64,000 bases of DNA. It comes from Sphingobium herbicidovorans. GTDB lineage: Bacteria > Pseudomonadota > Alphaproteobacteria > Sphingomonadales > Sphingomonadaceae. Below, in pieces: positions 1 through 9,195 of the stretch (positions are counted from its first letter, which is position 1; every line of letters starts with the position of its first letter). A program made the position numbers and the translations under genes. Location: contig NZ_CP020538.1 of NCBI RefSeq assembly GCF_002080435.1, forward strand, positions 1,612,001 to 1,676,000, read 5' to 3'. The notes beneath the pieces were generated by a model. The model was not told the origin of the DNA and did no database searches. It saw only the letters and a list, made by a program, of their open reading frames with translations.

Positions 1-1
1 T

Positions 2-943
2 GCGCTGGCGAATGCACCGGCCACCGCAGCCGATCTGGCGCAGCGCGCCGGCGGCCTGCATGAACGCTATGTGCGGGAATGGGCGCTGGCGCAGGCGGCG
101 AACGGCTATATCGATTTCGACCCCGCCGCCGACCGGTTCAGCCTCTCGCCCGAACAGGCCATGGTGTTCCACAATGCGGATAGCCCGGTCTATCTGGTCG
201 CGGCCTTTGAAATGGTGGCGGCGATGATCGAAGCCGAAGCCAAGGTCGAGGAATGTTTTCGCCATGGAACGGGCGTGCGCTGGGGGGATCATGCGGGTTG
301 CCTGTTCTGCGCGACGGGGGCCTTCTTCCGCCCCGGCTATGTCAATAACATCGTCCAGAACTGGATCCCGGCGCTGGAAGGCGTGGAGGCGAAGCTTCGG
401 TCGGGCGCGGAGGTTGCCGACATAGGGTGCGGCGTCGGTTTTTCGACCCTGCTGATGGCCGAGGCTTATCCGGCAAGCCGGTTCACCGGCTACGACTTCC
501 ACGAGCCGTCGATCGAGGAAGCGAGGCGTCATGCCCGGGCGCATGGACTTGAAGATCGGCTTCAGTTCGAAGTGGCGACCGCAAAGGAAGTTCCGGGCCG
601 GAATTTCGACCTGGTCACCATGTATGACTGCTTGCACGACATGGGCGATCCGCGCGGATGCGCCAGGCATATGCGGGAGATCCTGGCGCCCGGCGGGTCC
701 TGGATGATCGTCGAACCGATCGCCGGAAACAGGCCGGAGGAAAATTTCAATCCCGTCGGACGGCTCTATTACAACGCATCGACGATGATCTGCGTGCCCA
801 CTTCGCTGGATCAGGAAGTAGGCGAAGGGCTAGGCGCGCAGGCTGGCGAAGAGAAGCTGACCGCCGTGGTGCTCGACGGCGGGTTCGATCGCGTGAGACG
901 CGCGGCGGAAGGGCCTTTCAACATGGTGCTGGAGGCGCGCTAG
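2..943 (+). CDS. Class I SAM-dependent methyltransferase, 5' end cut by window edge
   Basis: The reading frame is open to the left edge, so the true start lies outside the window. The visible N-terminus (LAQRAGGLHERYVREW) looks like the end of a winged-helix or dimerisation domain. A Rossmann methyltransferase fold follows, with the glycine-rich SAM loop VADIGCGVGF, the acidic residue in TGYDFHEPS, and a post-I stretch FDLVTMYDCLHDM. This layout (N-terminal helical/wHTH part plus methyltransferase) is typical of the Rv2258c-like and O-methyltransferase-like families. The substrate cannot be read from sequence. It ends 26 bp inside the convergent P450 gene. Family call is firm; function unknown. 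Confidence 0.8.
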   Translation, partial: ALANAPATAADLAQRAGGLHERYVREWALAQAANGYIDFDPAADRFSLSPEQAMVFHNADSPVYLVAAFEMVAAMIEAEAKVEECFRHGTGVRWGDHAGCLFCATGAFFRPGYVNNIVQNWIPALEGVEAKLRSGAEVADIGCGVGFSTLLMAEAYPASRFTGYDFHEPSIEEARRHARAHGLEDRLQFEVATAKEVPGRNFDLVTMYDCLHDMGDPRGCARHMREILAPGGSWMIVEPIAGNRPEENFNPVGRLYYNASTMICVPTSLDQEVGEGLGAQAGEEKLTAVVLDGGFDRVRRAAEGPFNMVLEAR

Positions 944-2306
944 ATTCCTCGAACATCAGCTTCATGCCCGTCCTCGGCCGGATCGTCAGGCGGCTGATCG
1001 GTTCCGGCTTGAACCCGTCAGGCACGGACAGCCGGTAGCGGCGCACCACGCTTGCGATCACCGTCATCACCTCCTGCTGGGCAAAGCCCGCGCCCACGCA
1101 GACGCGCGGGCCCCGACCGAAGGGAAACCAGGCCTGCTTCACCATCTCCGCATTGGCGGGGTCATCGAAGCGGTCCGGGTCGAAGCTGTGCGGGCACGCC
1201 CAATTATCCTTGTTCCGCTGCGTCAGCCAGGGCGCAACCACCAGCATCGCGCCTTCTTCGAGATTCTTGTCGCGCATCGGCATCGGGCAGGTGACTTCGC
1301 GCGGGAAGAAGGCGACGGGCGGATAGAGGCGCAACGTCTCGCGGAAGATGTTGCGGATCGCTCCCATGTCCTTGAGCATCGACGCCGCAAGCGGGGCGTC
1401 ACCCGCAATCCCGGCAACTTCGGCGCGGGCGGCGGTCTGGATGTGGGGGCATTCCGCCAGCATGTAGAGCGCCCAGGTCATCGTGCTGGCGGACGTTTCA
1501 TGGCCCGCGAGGAATATGGTCGAAACCTGATCCATCACCTGTTGCAGGGTGAAGGGTTCGCCGCTGTCGGGATGCTTCGCCTCGATGAGCGACTGGAGGA
1601 TGTCGCGATGGGGCGCTTCGCCGCGCGCGTGATATCCTTCGTAGCGGGCCTCCACGATGGGACGGAACACATCATGGATCGCCTTTGCGGGTTTCAGCGA
1701 CCGCGCTTCGAACCAGCGCGCCGGCGCGCCATAGAGGCGCAGCATGGAGGCGCTGTGGGCGAAGCGCTGGAACTTGCCGAATGCATTGTGGATGATGTTG
1801 GAGCGGCGCTCGTCCAGCGCTTCGGAGAAGAGCGTGCGGAATATGATGTCGGCCGCGACATGGGTCATCATCGGGTCGATATCGACCGGTTTGCGGCGAT
1901 CCGCAGCGTCGATGCGGGCGAGCAGGTCGTCCGCCGCCGCGACCATCAGCGGCATGGAACGACTGAGCGCCGTATGCGCAAATGCGGGGTTCACCATCGC
2001 GCGCTGGCTTTCCCAATCCTCGCCATTGGCGGAAAAGACGCTGTTGCCGATCAGGGGCGAGAGGTTGCGGACCAGTTCGCGGTGCTTGGGGTACGCCGTG
2101 CCGCCGCGCAAAATCCTGTCCACCAGCGGCAGTTCGTTGGCGATATACATGATCTGGCCGGGCATGCGGATTTCGCCCAGCTTCATCGTGTAGCTTTTTT
2201 CAAACAGCACATGGATCCAGCTGTGCCAGCCGCGCAGAAAGCGTTTCATCAGGCCGCGCTTGGTGCGGGGCGGCTGGGGATAGGGCGGAGTGAAGGGTTC
2301 GGTCAC
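918..2306 (-). CDS. Cytochrome P450 monooxygenase
   Basis: A 462-residue P450. The I-helix oxygen-activation motif AGHET is at residues 267-271, the K-helix ExxR (ETLR) at 323-326, and the heme-ligand loop FGRGPRVCVG has its cysteine at 403. No signal or membrane anchor is obvious, as expected for a soluble bacterial P450. The start is GTG, and this GTG overlaps the TGA of the upstream gene (GTGA), so the two are probably translationally coupled. The sequence resembles fatty-acid/terpene-type bacterial P450s of the CYP4-like layout more than camphor-type enzymes, but substrate is not predictable. Electron partners (ferredoxin, reductase) are not encoded nearby. Confidence 0.93.
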   Translation of the reverse strand: MTEPFTPPYPQPPRTKRGLMKRFLRGWHSWIHVLFEKSYTMKLGEIRMPGQIMYIANELPLVDRILRGGTAYPKHRELVRNLSPLIGNSVFSANGEDWESQRAMVNPAFAHTALSRSMPLMVAAADDLLARIDAADRRKPVDIDPMMTHVAADIIFRTLFSEALDERRSNIIHNAFGKFQRFAHSASMLRLYGAPARWFEARSLKPAKAIHDVFRPIVEARYEGYHARGEAPHRDILQSLIEAKHPDSGEPFTLQQVMDQVSTIFLAGHETSASTMTWALYMLAECPHIQTAARAEVAGIAGDAPLAASMLKDMGAIRNIFRETLRLYPPVAFFPREVTCPMPMRDKNLEEGAMLVVAPWLTQRNKDNWACPHSFDPDRFDDPANAEMVKQAWFPFGRGPRVCVGAGFAQQEVMTVIASVVRRYRLSVPDGFKPEPISRLTIRPRTGMKLMFEESSAPPAPC

Positions 2307-3430
2307 GCTATGGCCCTGAACTGCGCCAAGGCTTCATCGATCGTGCGGCGGCCAGCGGTCAGGCTGACATAGTCCACAGGCGACAGGCGGTCACCCACCC
2401 GCAGATAATCGAAATGCGCCTCATATTTGTTCGACCAGCCGCTATTATAATTTTCCGGGTCGTAAAAGACGTGGAAGCGTGGCGAAAGCAGATCGACCCG
2501 CGCCACGCAATGGTCTGAAACCAGCCGTACCGGATGCACGCCATGATAGGCCGCGCCATCGGCGGGAGCGGAAAAGTCGATCAAGCGAAACGCCTTGTCG
2601 TCCAGCGCCTTCAAATCCTCATGATACCAGCGGGCGTCCTTGCGCAACGCGATGACGGGCACGACCTGCCCCAGCGTCAGCACGATGAACCTGTCGGGCA
2701 GGGGAGCTCCCCCACGCAACGCGAACAGGCGGCGCAGCACGCTCATCGCATAGATGGTGCCGTTGCTGTGGGACGCAAAGACGACTTCGTCATAGGGGCC
2801 GTCCATCTCTTCGGCGATGCGGGCGGCGAACTGGTCGAGCCGGGCATCCATTTCCGCGCCCGGCCCGCGCGCCGCGACGCTATGATTATAATACATGAAG
2901 CGCAGCAGCCAGGGCACGATCAGCTTGTTGAGCAGACGGCCGGAAAACAACGCGCTGACCCCGATGCCAACGAGCGCGGCAATCCAGACGGGCAGCAGCA
3001 GCGACAGCAGCAGCGCCGGAAACAGCGCCAACGCCAGCGGGATCAGCACGGCCAGCAGCGGCGGGTAAAGGATGGTGATGACCGGCCCCGGCCGCAGCTT
3101 GCGCATCCGCAGGAACTGCATGTGCCGCGCGTGAGCGGTGTAGGTGGCGATGGAGCGCCATGCGAGCGCCAGCGGATTGCGAATCCACACCTTGCCGACC
3201 AGATCCTCCCAGCGGAGGAATTCATAATCCGTTTCGACCCCGGCGCTGTGGTTGGCGACGGTCCAGCACGCGGACGAGGCAGGGCCGGAACGGCGCGCGC
3301 TCACCTCGACCTGCTCACCCGAAAGGCGCGCATATTTCTCCGCCTGCTCCCGGTACAGCTGGTGGTAGAAACGCACCCCGCGCGGATCGAAACCGCCAAG
3401 GTAGAAGACTTTACGCTTGAACTTTTCCAT
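2303..3430 (-). CDS. Uncharacterised membrane-associated putative alpha/beta-hydrolase
   Basis: About 375 residues from the ATG at 3430 (MEKFKRKVFYLGGFDP); the frame extends further upstream but would cover the divergent small gene. Two adjacent hydrophobic segments (around LLAVLIPLALALFPALL and VWIAALVGIGVSALF) suggest a hairpin membrane anchor. After them comes EVVFASHSNGTIYAMSVL, whose S-H-S-N-G resembles a hydrolase nucleophile elbow (G/S-x-S-x-G), and a conserved-looking HVFYDPENYNSGW stretch. I do not recognise a named family. It is coupled by a GTGA overlap to the downstream P450, so the two may act in one pathway. The hydrolase call is inference from the elbow motif only. Confidence 0.6.
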   Translation of the reverse strand: MEKFKRKVFYLGGFDPRGVRFYHQLYREQAEKYARLSGEQVEVSARRSGPASSACWTVANHSAGVETDYEFLRWEDLVGKVWIRNPLALAWRSIATYTAHARHMQFLRMRKLRPGPVITILYPPLLAVLIPLALALFPALLLSLLLPVWIAALVGIGVSALFSGRLLNKLIVPWLLRFMYYNHSVAARGPGAEMDARLDQFAARIAEEMDGPYDEVVFASHSNGTIYAMSVLRRLFALRGGAPLPDRFIVLTLGQVVPVIALRKDARWYHEDLKALDDKAFRLIDFSAPADGAAYHGVHPVRLVSDHCVARVDLLSPRFHVFYDPENYNSGWSNKYEAHFDYLRVGDRLSPVDYVSLTAGRRTIDEALAQFRAIA

Positions 3431-3451
3431 GGCCCCTGTCCACATCGGGCC

Positions 3452-3745
3452 ATGACGACACCCGAACGCGATTACTGCTATTTCATAGACCACCGCAAAT
3501 ACAACCGAAACATCGGCTGTCGGCGCCATGACAATGCCTATGGCATCAATGGCGGCGGCAGCGAGCGGGATCGGTGGCGGGCGGACTTCGCCTTTTACCG
3601 GCACATGCGGGACAATGGCGATCCGATGGCGTTGCCCTCGCTGCTCGCCTGCCTGGCCTTTGGCTGGTTCTGCTGGAACTATCACCCCGGCAAGGGGCTG
3701 TGGCGCGGGCAACTCTTGCGCCGTTTTGCAAAAGCGCCGAAGTGA
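3452..3745 (+). CDS. Small phospholipase A2-like protein
   Basis: A 97-residue protein starting at ATG 3452, 21 bp from the divergent hydrolase start and 5 bp before kdsA. It contains IGCRRHDNAYG (H26-D27) followed by RADFAFYRHM (D45). This matches the C-x-x-H-D-x-x-Y ... D-x-x-F-Y pattern of bacterial secreted-type PLA2 domains, in which His and Asp form the catalytic pair. A hydrophobic stretch (LLACLAFGWFCW) near the C-terminus may be a membrane contact. There is no signal peptide and few cysteines, unlike classical secreted PLA2. Activity is inferred; it could be a degenerate or non-secreted member. Confidence 0.62.
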   Translation: MTTPERDYCYFIDHRKYNRNIGCRRHDNAYGINGGGSERDRWRADFAFYRHMRDNGDPMALPSLLACLAFGWFCWNYHPGKGLWRGQLLRRFAKAPK

Positions 3746-3750
3746 GCGCG

Positions 3751-4572
3751 ATGAGCAAACATGTTTCCATCGGCCCGGTCACGATCGGCAACGATCTGCC
3801 CTTCGTCCTGATTTCCGGCCCCTGCCAGATCGAAAGCCGCGATCATGTGATGAGGATGGCGGAAAATCTGTCTGACGCCGCCGCAGAGGCTGGCGTGCCT
3901 TTCATCTTCAAATCCTCGTTCGACAAGGCGAACCGGACGTCCGTTTCGGGGCAGCGGGGCGTCGGCATTGATGCGGGGCTGGCGATCCTGGCTGAGGTGA
4001 AGGCGCAGTTCGGCTGTCCGGTACTGACCGACGTGCATGAGGCCGGGCAGGTCGAGGCCGCGGCAGAGGCGGTCGATATCCTCCAGATCCCGGCCTTTCT
4101 CTGCCGCCAGACCGACCTGCTGCTCGCAGCCGGGCGAACGGGCGCGGTCATCAATGTGAAGAAGGGCCAGTTCCTCGCACCCTGGGACATGGCGGCGGTT
4201 GCGCAGAAGGTCGCCTCCACCGGGAACGAGCGCATTTTGCTCACCGAACGCGGCGCGAGTTTCGGCTACAACACGCTGGTCAGCGACATGCGTTCGCTGC
4301 CGGTGATGGCGCAAACCGGTTATCCGGTCGTGTTCGACGCCACCCATTCGGTGCAGCAGCCAGGCGGGCTGGGATCGGCGTCGGGCGGCCAGCGCGAATT
4401 TGCCCCCGTCCTCGCCCGTAGCGCCGTGGCCGCCGGGGTCGCTGCCATCTTCGCCGAAGCGCATGACGATCCCGACCTTGCCCCGTCGGACGGCCCGGTC
4501 ATGCTTCCCATCGAATGGGTCGGGCCGATGCTGAACAAGCTGAAGGCGATTGATGCGGCGGTGAAGCGCTGA
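3751..4572 (+). CDS. kdsA: 3-deoxy-8-phosphooctulonate (KDO-8-P) synthase
   Basis: A 273-residue enzyme that condenses phosphoenolpyruvate and arabinose-5-phosphate to KDO-8-P, the first committed step to the inner-core sugar of LPS. Recognised by ISGPCQIES, FKSSFDKANR, IQIPAFLCRQTDLL, NVKKGQFLAPWD, LTERGASFGYN and DATHSVQQPGG. Cys25 in GPCQIES occupies the metal-ligand position of the metal-dependent class (Asn in the E. coli metal-independent class). The start is the ATG at 3751; upstream residues in the same frame are not KdsA-like and overlap the preceding gene. The usual partners pyrG and eno are absent from this window. Confidence 0.95.
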   Translation: MSKHVSIGPVTIGNDLPFVLISGPCQIESRDHVMRMAENLSDAAAEAGVPFIFKSSFDKANRTSVSGQRGVGIDAGLAILAEVKAQFGCPVLTDVHEAGQVEAAAEAVDILQIPAFLCRQTDLLLAAGRTGAVINVKKGQFLAPWDMAAVAQKVASTGNERILLTERGASFGYNTLVSDMRSLPVMAQTGYPVVFDATHSVQQPGGLGSASGGQREFAPVLARSAVAAGVAAIFAEAHDDPDLAPSDGPVMLPIEWVGPMLNKLKAIDAAVKR

Positions 4573-4580
4573 CTTCCGGC

Positions 4581-4654
4581 CCATTCGGGCTGAAAGCCTT
4601 GCCGAAGGCTTCCGGTCGCTCAGCCGCGCCCTTCGACAAGCTCAGGGCGAACGG
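4581..4654. repeat. Palindromic intergenic repeat, family A, copy 1
   Basis: Two inverted arms: a degenerate left arm at 4581-4609 (begins CCATTCGGGCTGA) and a clean right arm at 4628-4654 (CTTCGACAAGCTCAGGGCG core). The same core occurs at 14668-14737 and 16056-16130. It sits between the convergent genes kdsA and proA and could fold as a bidirectional 3'-end structure. A separate CTCCGCG-rich stretch follows at about 4717-4746, resembling one arm of the hairpin at 23152-23218. The rest of 4573-4763 shows no gene. Confidence 0.75.
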
Positions 4655-4763
4655 AGTATATGTTCCCGACAACCAGAGTGAGCTTACCCGAGGACAAACC
4701 GCTAACAGACCGCAAATCCCCTCCGCGCCCCCGCGCCTCCGCGTGAACCAGATGTCCCCGACC

Positions 4764-6029
4764 TTAGGGCCGCGTCTGCCCCGTCCCGCGCACCAGCCAT
4801 TTATAGGTCGTCAGCCCCTCAAGAGCCACCGGTCCGCGCGCATGCAGACGGCCTGTCGAAATGCCGATTTCCGCGCCCAGCCCGAATTCGCCGCCATCGG
4901 CAAACTGGGTCGATGCGTTCCACATCACGATTGCGCTATCCACCGCGTTCAGGAAGCGCTCGGCCTTGCCCGCATCTTCCGTAATGATCGCATCGGTATG
5001 ATGGCTGGCATGGGCCGCGATATGGTCCAGCGCCTCGTCCATCCCGTCGACGATACGAACCGACACGATAGCGTCGAGATATTCGGTATCCCAATCCTCG
5101 TCCGCAGCGGCCGTCACGCGGCTGTCCATCGCCTGCACGGCTTCGTCGCCGCGCACTTCGCATTTGGCGTCGAGCAACGCCTTCACGATGGCGGGCGCCT
5201 GAGGATAAGCCTTGTCGATCAGCACCGTCTCGGTCGCGCCGCAAATGCCGGTGCGGCGCATCTTGGCGTTGACCACCAGCTTGACCGCCATGTCGGGGTC
5301 GGCCGCGCCATCGACATAGCTGTGGTTGATGCCGTCGAGATGCGCGAGCACCGGCACGCGCGCCTCTTCCTGCACGCGAGCGACCAGGCTCTTGCCCCCG
5401 CGCGGCACGATCAGGTCGATGAACTCGGCGGCTTTCAGCAGCGCGCCCACCGCCGCACGGTCGGTCGTAGGGACCAGCTGCACCGCGTCTGCGGGCAGGC
5501 CAGCGGCGGCGATGCCCTCCGCCATGGCGGCGTGGATCGCCCGGTTGCTTTCCTTCGCTTCGCTTCCGCCGCGCAGGATCACCGCGTTGCCCGCGCGCAG
5601 GCAGAGCGCAGCGGCATCGGCGGTCACATTGGGGCGGCTTTCATAAATGATGCCGATCACGCCCAGAGGCACGCGGACCCGGCTCAATTCCATGCCATTG
5701 GGACGTACCTGCGTGTCGATCACGCTGCCCAGCGGATTGACGAGGCTGGCCACCTGATCGACGCCAGCAGCCGTCGCCAGAACCCTGTCCTCGTCCAGAC
5801 GCAACCGGTCCAGCAGCGCTGGCGACAGCCCGTTGGCGACCGCATTGTCCATGTCACGCGCATTGGCGGCGATGATCTGCGGCGCCTGATCGCGCAGCGC
5901 TTGAGCGGCACGGCGCAGTGCATCGATCTTCTGCGCGTCGCTCGCGCTGACCAGCGTCGCGGCGGCGGCGCGGGCGCGCGCGCCCATGGTCGCAATCAGC
6001 ATTTCGGGAGTCTGGGTGAGGTCGTTCAT
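4764..6029 (-). CDS. proA: Gamma-glutamyl phosphate reductase
   Basis: A 421-residue NADPH-dependent reductase converting gamma-glutamyl phosphate to glutamate-5-semialdehyde in proline synthesis. Hallmarks are [41 protein letters not shown], a [14 protein letters not shown] segment with the catalytic cysteine, and the C-terminal [25 protein letters not shown] region split here by normal spacing. The start is ATG 6029 (MNDLTQTP), with an AAAGG ribosome site upstream. The length matches the family. proB is not adjacent. It is convergent with kdsA. Confidence 0.96.
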   Translation of the reverse strand: MNDLTQTPEMLIATMGARARAAAATLVSASDAQKIDALRRAAQALRDQAPQIIAANARDMDNAVANGLSPALLDRLRLDEDRVLATAAGVDQVASLVNPLGSVIDTQVRPNGMELSRVRVPLGVIGIIYESRPNVTADAAALCLRAGNAVILRGGSEAKESNRAIHAAMAEGIAAAGLPADAVQLVPTTDRAAVGALLKAAEFIDLIVPRGGKSLVARVQEEARVPVLAHLDGINHSYVDGAADPDMAVKLVVNAKMRRTGICGATETVLIDKAYPQAPAIVKALLDAKCEVRGDEAVQAMDSRVTAAADEDWDTEYLDAIVSVRIVDGMDEALDHIAAHASHHTDAIITEDAGKAERFLNAVDSAIVMWNASTQFADGGEFGLGAEIGISTGRLHARGPVALEGLTTYKWLVRGTGQTRP

Positions 6030-6122
6030 GATAGTCAGGCCTTTCGCCCGCGCCCTTAGCATGAAAGCCGGGCCATGCGAACCCGTGCGGGCGACAGGAT
6101 CACGGGCCTGCCGCCACGCCGA

Positions 6123-6749
6123 TCACGCCGCCTGGGCGAGGCTTTCCGACTTCATCGCCCTGAACATGCGGCAGGGCGGGATGTTGCGCCATTCAACCCG
6201 CTCGACAACCTCGCTGAACTGCCCTGTGAGCAGCCGCCGAACATAGGCCGAATATTGATAGACCAGAAACTCACCCCCCGGCCGGATCGCGCGCTGCGTC
6301 TCTGCGCAGATAAATTCCCCCACCCCGTCCGGCAGGGTGGAGAAGGGAATGCCCGACAGGATGTAATCGGCCTGCAGATGCCCGGATTCGGCGATGAAGC
6401 GGCGCACATCGGCTGCCGACCCATTGACGACGCGCAGCCGGGGGTCGTCGATCTGCGCCTCCAGCCAGGCGACGAAATCCAGGTTGAGGTCTATGGCCAG
6501 CAGCGTCGCATCGGGATGCATCCGTTCCAGGATCGGCCGGGTGAATGTGCCCACGCCCGGGCCATATTCAACAAACAGCCGCGTTCGCTGCCAATCGACG
6601 CGATCCAGCATGCTGTTCACCAGCGCTGGCGAAGAGGGAATGACCGAACCGATCATGCCGGGATGCTTCACGAACTGGCGGAAGAACATGCTCCACTGAC
6701 CCAGGAACGATGCGGGATCTGCTTTTTTCTTCAGGGGAATGGAGGCCAT
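6123..6749 (-). CDS. PmtA-like phospholipid N-methyltransferase family protein
   Basis: About 208 residues from ATG 6749 (MASIPLKKK), preceded by AGGCGAG at suitable spacing; upstream in-frame ATGs at 6770 and 6788 are possible. SAM-binding motif I is EYGPGVGTFT (residues 61-70), motif II TLLAIDLNLDFV, then YILSGIPFSTLPD, which resembles the Rhodobacter PmtA and KsgA-like group acting on phosphatidylethanolamine. The N-terminal FFRQFVKHPGMIGSVIPSS is typical of this group. Likely membrane-surface acting. It may instead be a related rRNA-adenine-dimethylase-like enzyme. Confidence 0.75.
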   Translation of the reverse strand: MASIPLKKKADPASFLGQWSMFFRQFVKHPGMIGSVIPSSPALVNSMLDRVDWQRTRLFVEYGPGVGTFTRPILERMHPDATLLAIDLNLDFVAWLEAQIDDPRLRVVNGSAADVRRFIAESGHLQADYILSGIPFSTLPDGVGEFICAETQRAIRPGGEFLVYQYSAYVRRLLTGQFSEVVERVEWRNIPPCRMFRAMKSESLAQAA

Positions 6750-6900
6750 CAATACTCGCCTGTTTGCCATCTCGTCAGGGCGTTGCAAATATCGGCAGGT
6801 CTTGCAAGCCGCTTTGCACGCAGGCCGGGCACCCGCCCGGCCTGGGGTAACGAACGCGCGGATATGCAGACCGGTTCAATCCGCAATCCACTAGCCCTTG

Positions 6901-9195
6901 TTAAGATGGCCGTTCCCGTGATCGCAGCATGTCCGGAGACACGAAACCGATAGGTTCGACACGCATCGCGCTCTGCTTCAGCTGGGTCTTGATCTGCTCA
7001 TATTCCCGCTCCATTTCCGGCGTAACGGACGCACGGGTTTCCTCCATCGCGGCTTCGAAATGCGCATGCTCGACCTTCTCGACCGATAGCGATTGGCGCA
7101 GCGCGACCAGACCGGCGCGACGCACCAGATCTTCCAGGTCAGCGCCGGTGAACCGTTCCGTCCGCTCGGCCAGATCGTCCAGATCGACATCATCGGCCAG
7201 CGGCATCTTGCCGGTATGGATCGCCAATATGCGCCTGCGCCCCGCCTTGTCCGGCACGGGGACGTAGATCAGCTCATCGAAGCGCCCCGGCCGCAACAGC
7301 GCCGGGTCGATCAGGGTCGGCCGGTTGGTCGCGCCGATGACGACCACCGACTGCAACTCTTCCAGGCCATCCATTTCCGCAAGGATGGTGTTCACCACCC
7401 GCTCCGTCACGGCCGGTTCACCCAGTCCACCGCCACGCACGGGGACCAGACTGTCCAGTTCGTCGATGAAGAGGACCGTTGGCGCAACCTGCCGCGCGCG
7501 GGCGAACAGGCGGGCGATCTGCTGCTCGCTCTCGCCATACCATTTGGACAGCAGGTCGCTCGACTTGGTCGCGATGAAATTGGCCTGCGCCTCGCGCGCG
7601 ACCGCCTTGGCCAGCAGCGTCTTGCCGGTGCCGGGCGGGCCATAGAGCAGGACACCCTTGGCCGGGCGAATGCCCAGCCGGCGAAAGGCGTCCGGATCCT
7701 TCAGCGGCAGCTCGACGCCTTCCTTCAGGCGCATCTGCGCATCGTCCAGACCGCCAATGTCGGCCCAGCCGATGTTGGGCGCCTGCACCATGACCTCGCG
7801 CATTGCGGACGGCTGCACCCGCTTGATCGCGGCCATGAAATCGTCGCGCGTGACGGACAATTCCTCCAGCACATCGGGCGGGATCGTCCCTTCCTCAAGG
7901 TTCAGGCGCGGCATGAAGCGGCGCACCGTTTCGATCGCCGCCTCGCGGGTCAGCGCAGCCAGGTCGGCGCCGACAAAACCATAGGTCATCCGCGCCAGTT
8001 CACCCAGGTCGACGCGCTCGTCCAGCGGCATGCCGCGCGTATGGATGCCCATGATCTCCCGCCGCCCGCGCTCGTCCGGCACGCCGACGATGATCTCACG
8101 GTCGAAACGGCCCGGCCGCCGCAGCGCCTCGTCTATGGCTTCAGGCCGGTTCGTGGCGGCGATGACGACCAGATTGGTGCGCGGCTCCAGCCCGTCCATC
8201 AGGGTCAGCAATTGCGCGACCAGCCGTTTTTCCGTCTCGCCGGTCACATTGCCGCGCTTGGGCGCGATGGAATCGATCTCGTCGATGAACAGGATCGAGG
8301 GCGAGGATTTCGCCGCCGCCTCGAATATCTCGCGCAGTTGCTTTTCGGACTCGCCATAGGCCGAACCCATGATTTCGGGCCCGTTGATCAGGAAAAATTC
8401 CGCCTCCGACTCATTGGCGACCGCGCGCGCCAGCCGCGTCTTGCCGGTTCCCGGCGGGCCATGGAGCAGCACGCCCTTGGGCGGATCGACGCCCAGCCGC
8501 TCGAACAGTTCAGGATAGCGCAACGGCAATTCCACCATCTCGCGCAACTGGTCGATCGCCTCGGCCATGCCGCCGACATCGTCATAGGTGACGTCGGCCC
8601 GCCGAAGCTCGCGCGGCTCCTCATATTCGGCGCGCAGCTCGATTTCGGTGTCCGCGTCGATCTGAACCACGCCCTTGGGCAAGGTGGACACAACGACCAG
8701 CCGGATTTCCTGAAGCGCATAGGCGGGCGCCGCCAGCATCTGGCGCAACTGGGGCGGCATGTCGCCCGGCGGCACTTGCTGCTGCCCGGCGGTCGCGACG
8801 ATGTCGCCCGCCGCCAGGGGCCGCTGGAAAAAGACGCGTTTGAGCGCATCGGGATTGCCCTGGAGCCGCAGATTATTTTGTGCAGGTGCGAATACAACGC
8901 GCTGGGCGGGCCGCGGTTCGACCTTGCTCACATGGACGAAGTCGCCCGATCCGACACCGGCATTGGCGCGCTGCAGGCCGTCGAGGCGCAGCACATCCAG
9001 CCCTTCATCTTCCTTGTAGGGGCGCACCACGCGCGCGGACGTTGACCGTTTGCCGACGATCTCGATCACGTCGCCTTCGGCCAGCTGGAGTTCCGCCATC
9101 ACCGCCAGCGGAATGCGCGCAAGCCCACGTCCCGCGTCCTCTGGCCTCGCGTTGGCGACCTGAATCCTGCGTTCCGGGCTGTCCTGTTCGGCCAT
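6901..9195 (-). CDS. CDC48/VCP-type double AAA+ ATPase
   Basis: A 764-residue ATPase with the full p97/VAT layout. There is an N-terminal double-psi-barrel-like domain (about 1-190), then D1 with Walker A GPPGTGKT at 246-253 and Walker B ILFIDE at 301-306, then D2 with Walker A at 519-526 and Walker B VLFIDE at 574-579. Both rings keep arginine-finger regions (RRPGRFD, LRPGRFD), and D2 has the KWYGESE pore-loop segment. Start ATG 9195 is preferred over ATG 9201 and the further upstream start because AAGGGG lies six bases before it. The archaeal/eukaryotic homologues unfold tagged proteins; the bacterial substrate is unknown. Monocistronic here. Confidence 0.93.
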   Translation of the reverse strand: MAEQDSPERRIQVANARPEDAGRGLARIPLAVMAELQLAEGDVIEIVGKRSTSARVVRPYKEDEGLDVLRLDGLQRANAGVGSGDFVHVSKVEPRPAQRVVFAPAQNNLRLQGNPDALKRVFFQRPLAAGDIVATAGQQQVPPGDMPPQLRQMLAAPAYALQEIRLVVVSTLPKGVVQIDADTEIELRAEYEEPRELRRADVTYDDVGGMAEAIDQLREMVELPLRYPELFERLGVDPPKGVLLHGPPGTGKTRLARAVANESEAEFFLINGPEIMGSAYGESEKQLREIFEAAAKSSPSILFIDEIDSIAPKRGNVTGETEKRLVAQLLTLMDGLEPRTNLVVIAATNRPEAIDEALRRPGRFDREIIVGVPDERGRREIMGIHTRGMPLDERVDLGELARMTYGFVGADLAALTREAAIETVRRFMPRLNLEEGTIPPDVLEELSVTRDDFMAAIKRVQPSAMREVMVQAPNIGWADIGGLDDAQMRLKEGVELPLKDPDAFRRLGIRPAKGVLLYGPPGTGKTLLAKAVAREAQANFIATKSSDLLSKWYGESEQQIARLFARARQVAPTVLFIDELDSLVPVRGGGLGEPAVTERVVNTILAEMDGLEELQSVVVIGATNRPTLIDPALLRPGRFDELIYVPVPDKAGRRRILAIHTGKMPLADDVDLDDLAERTERFTGADLEDLVRRAGLVALRQSLSVEKVEHAHFEAAMEETRASVTPEMEREYEQIKTQLKQSAMRVEPIGFVSPDMLRSRERPS

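Noticed and set aside
4599..6059. 486-codon plus-strand frame over proA
   Set aside because: Antisense to a clear ProA and crosses the repeat DNA; low-complexity composition.
7093..9045. 650-codon open frame on the plus strand opposite the CDC48-type ATPase
   Set aside because: It is a shadow of a GC-rich gene: composition is arginine/glutamine/aspartate-heavy with no motifs, and the minus-strand frame is a full AAA protein.
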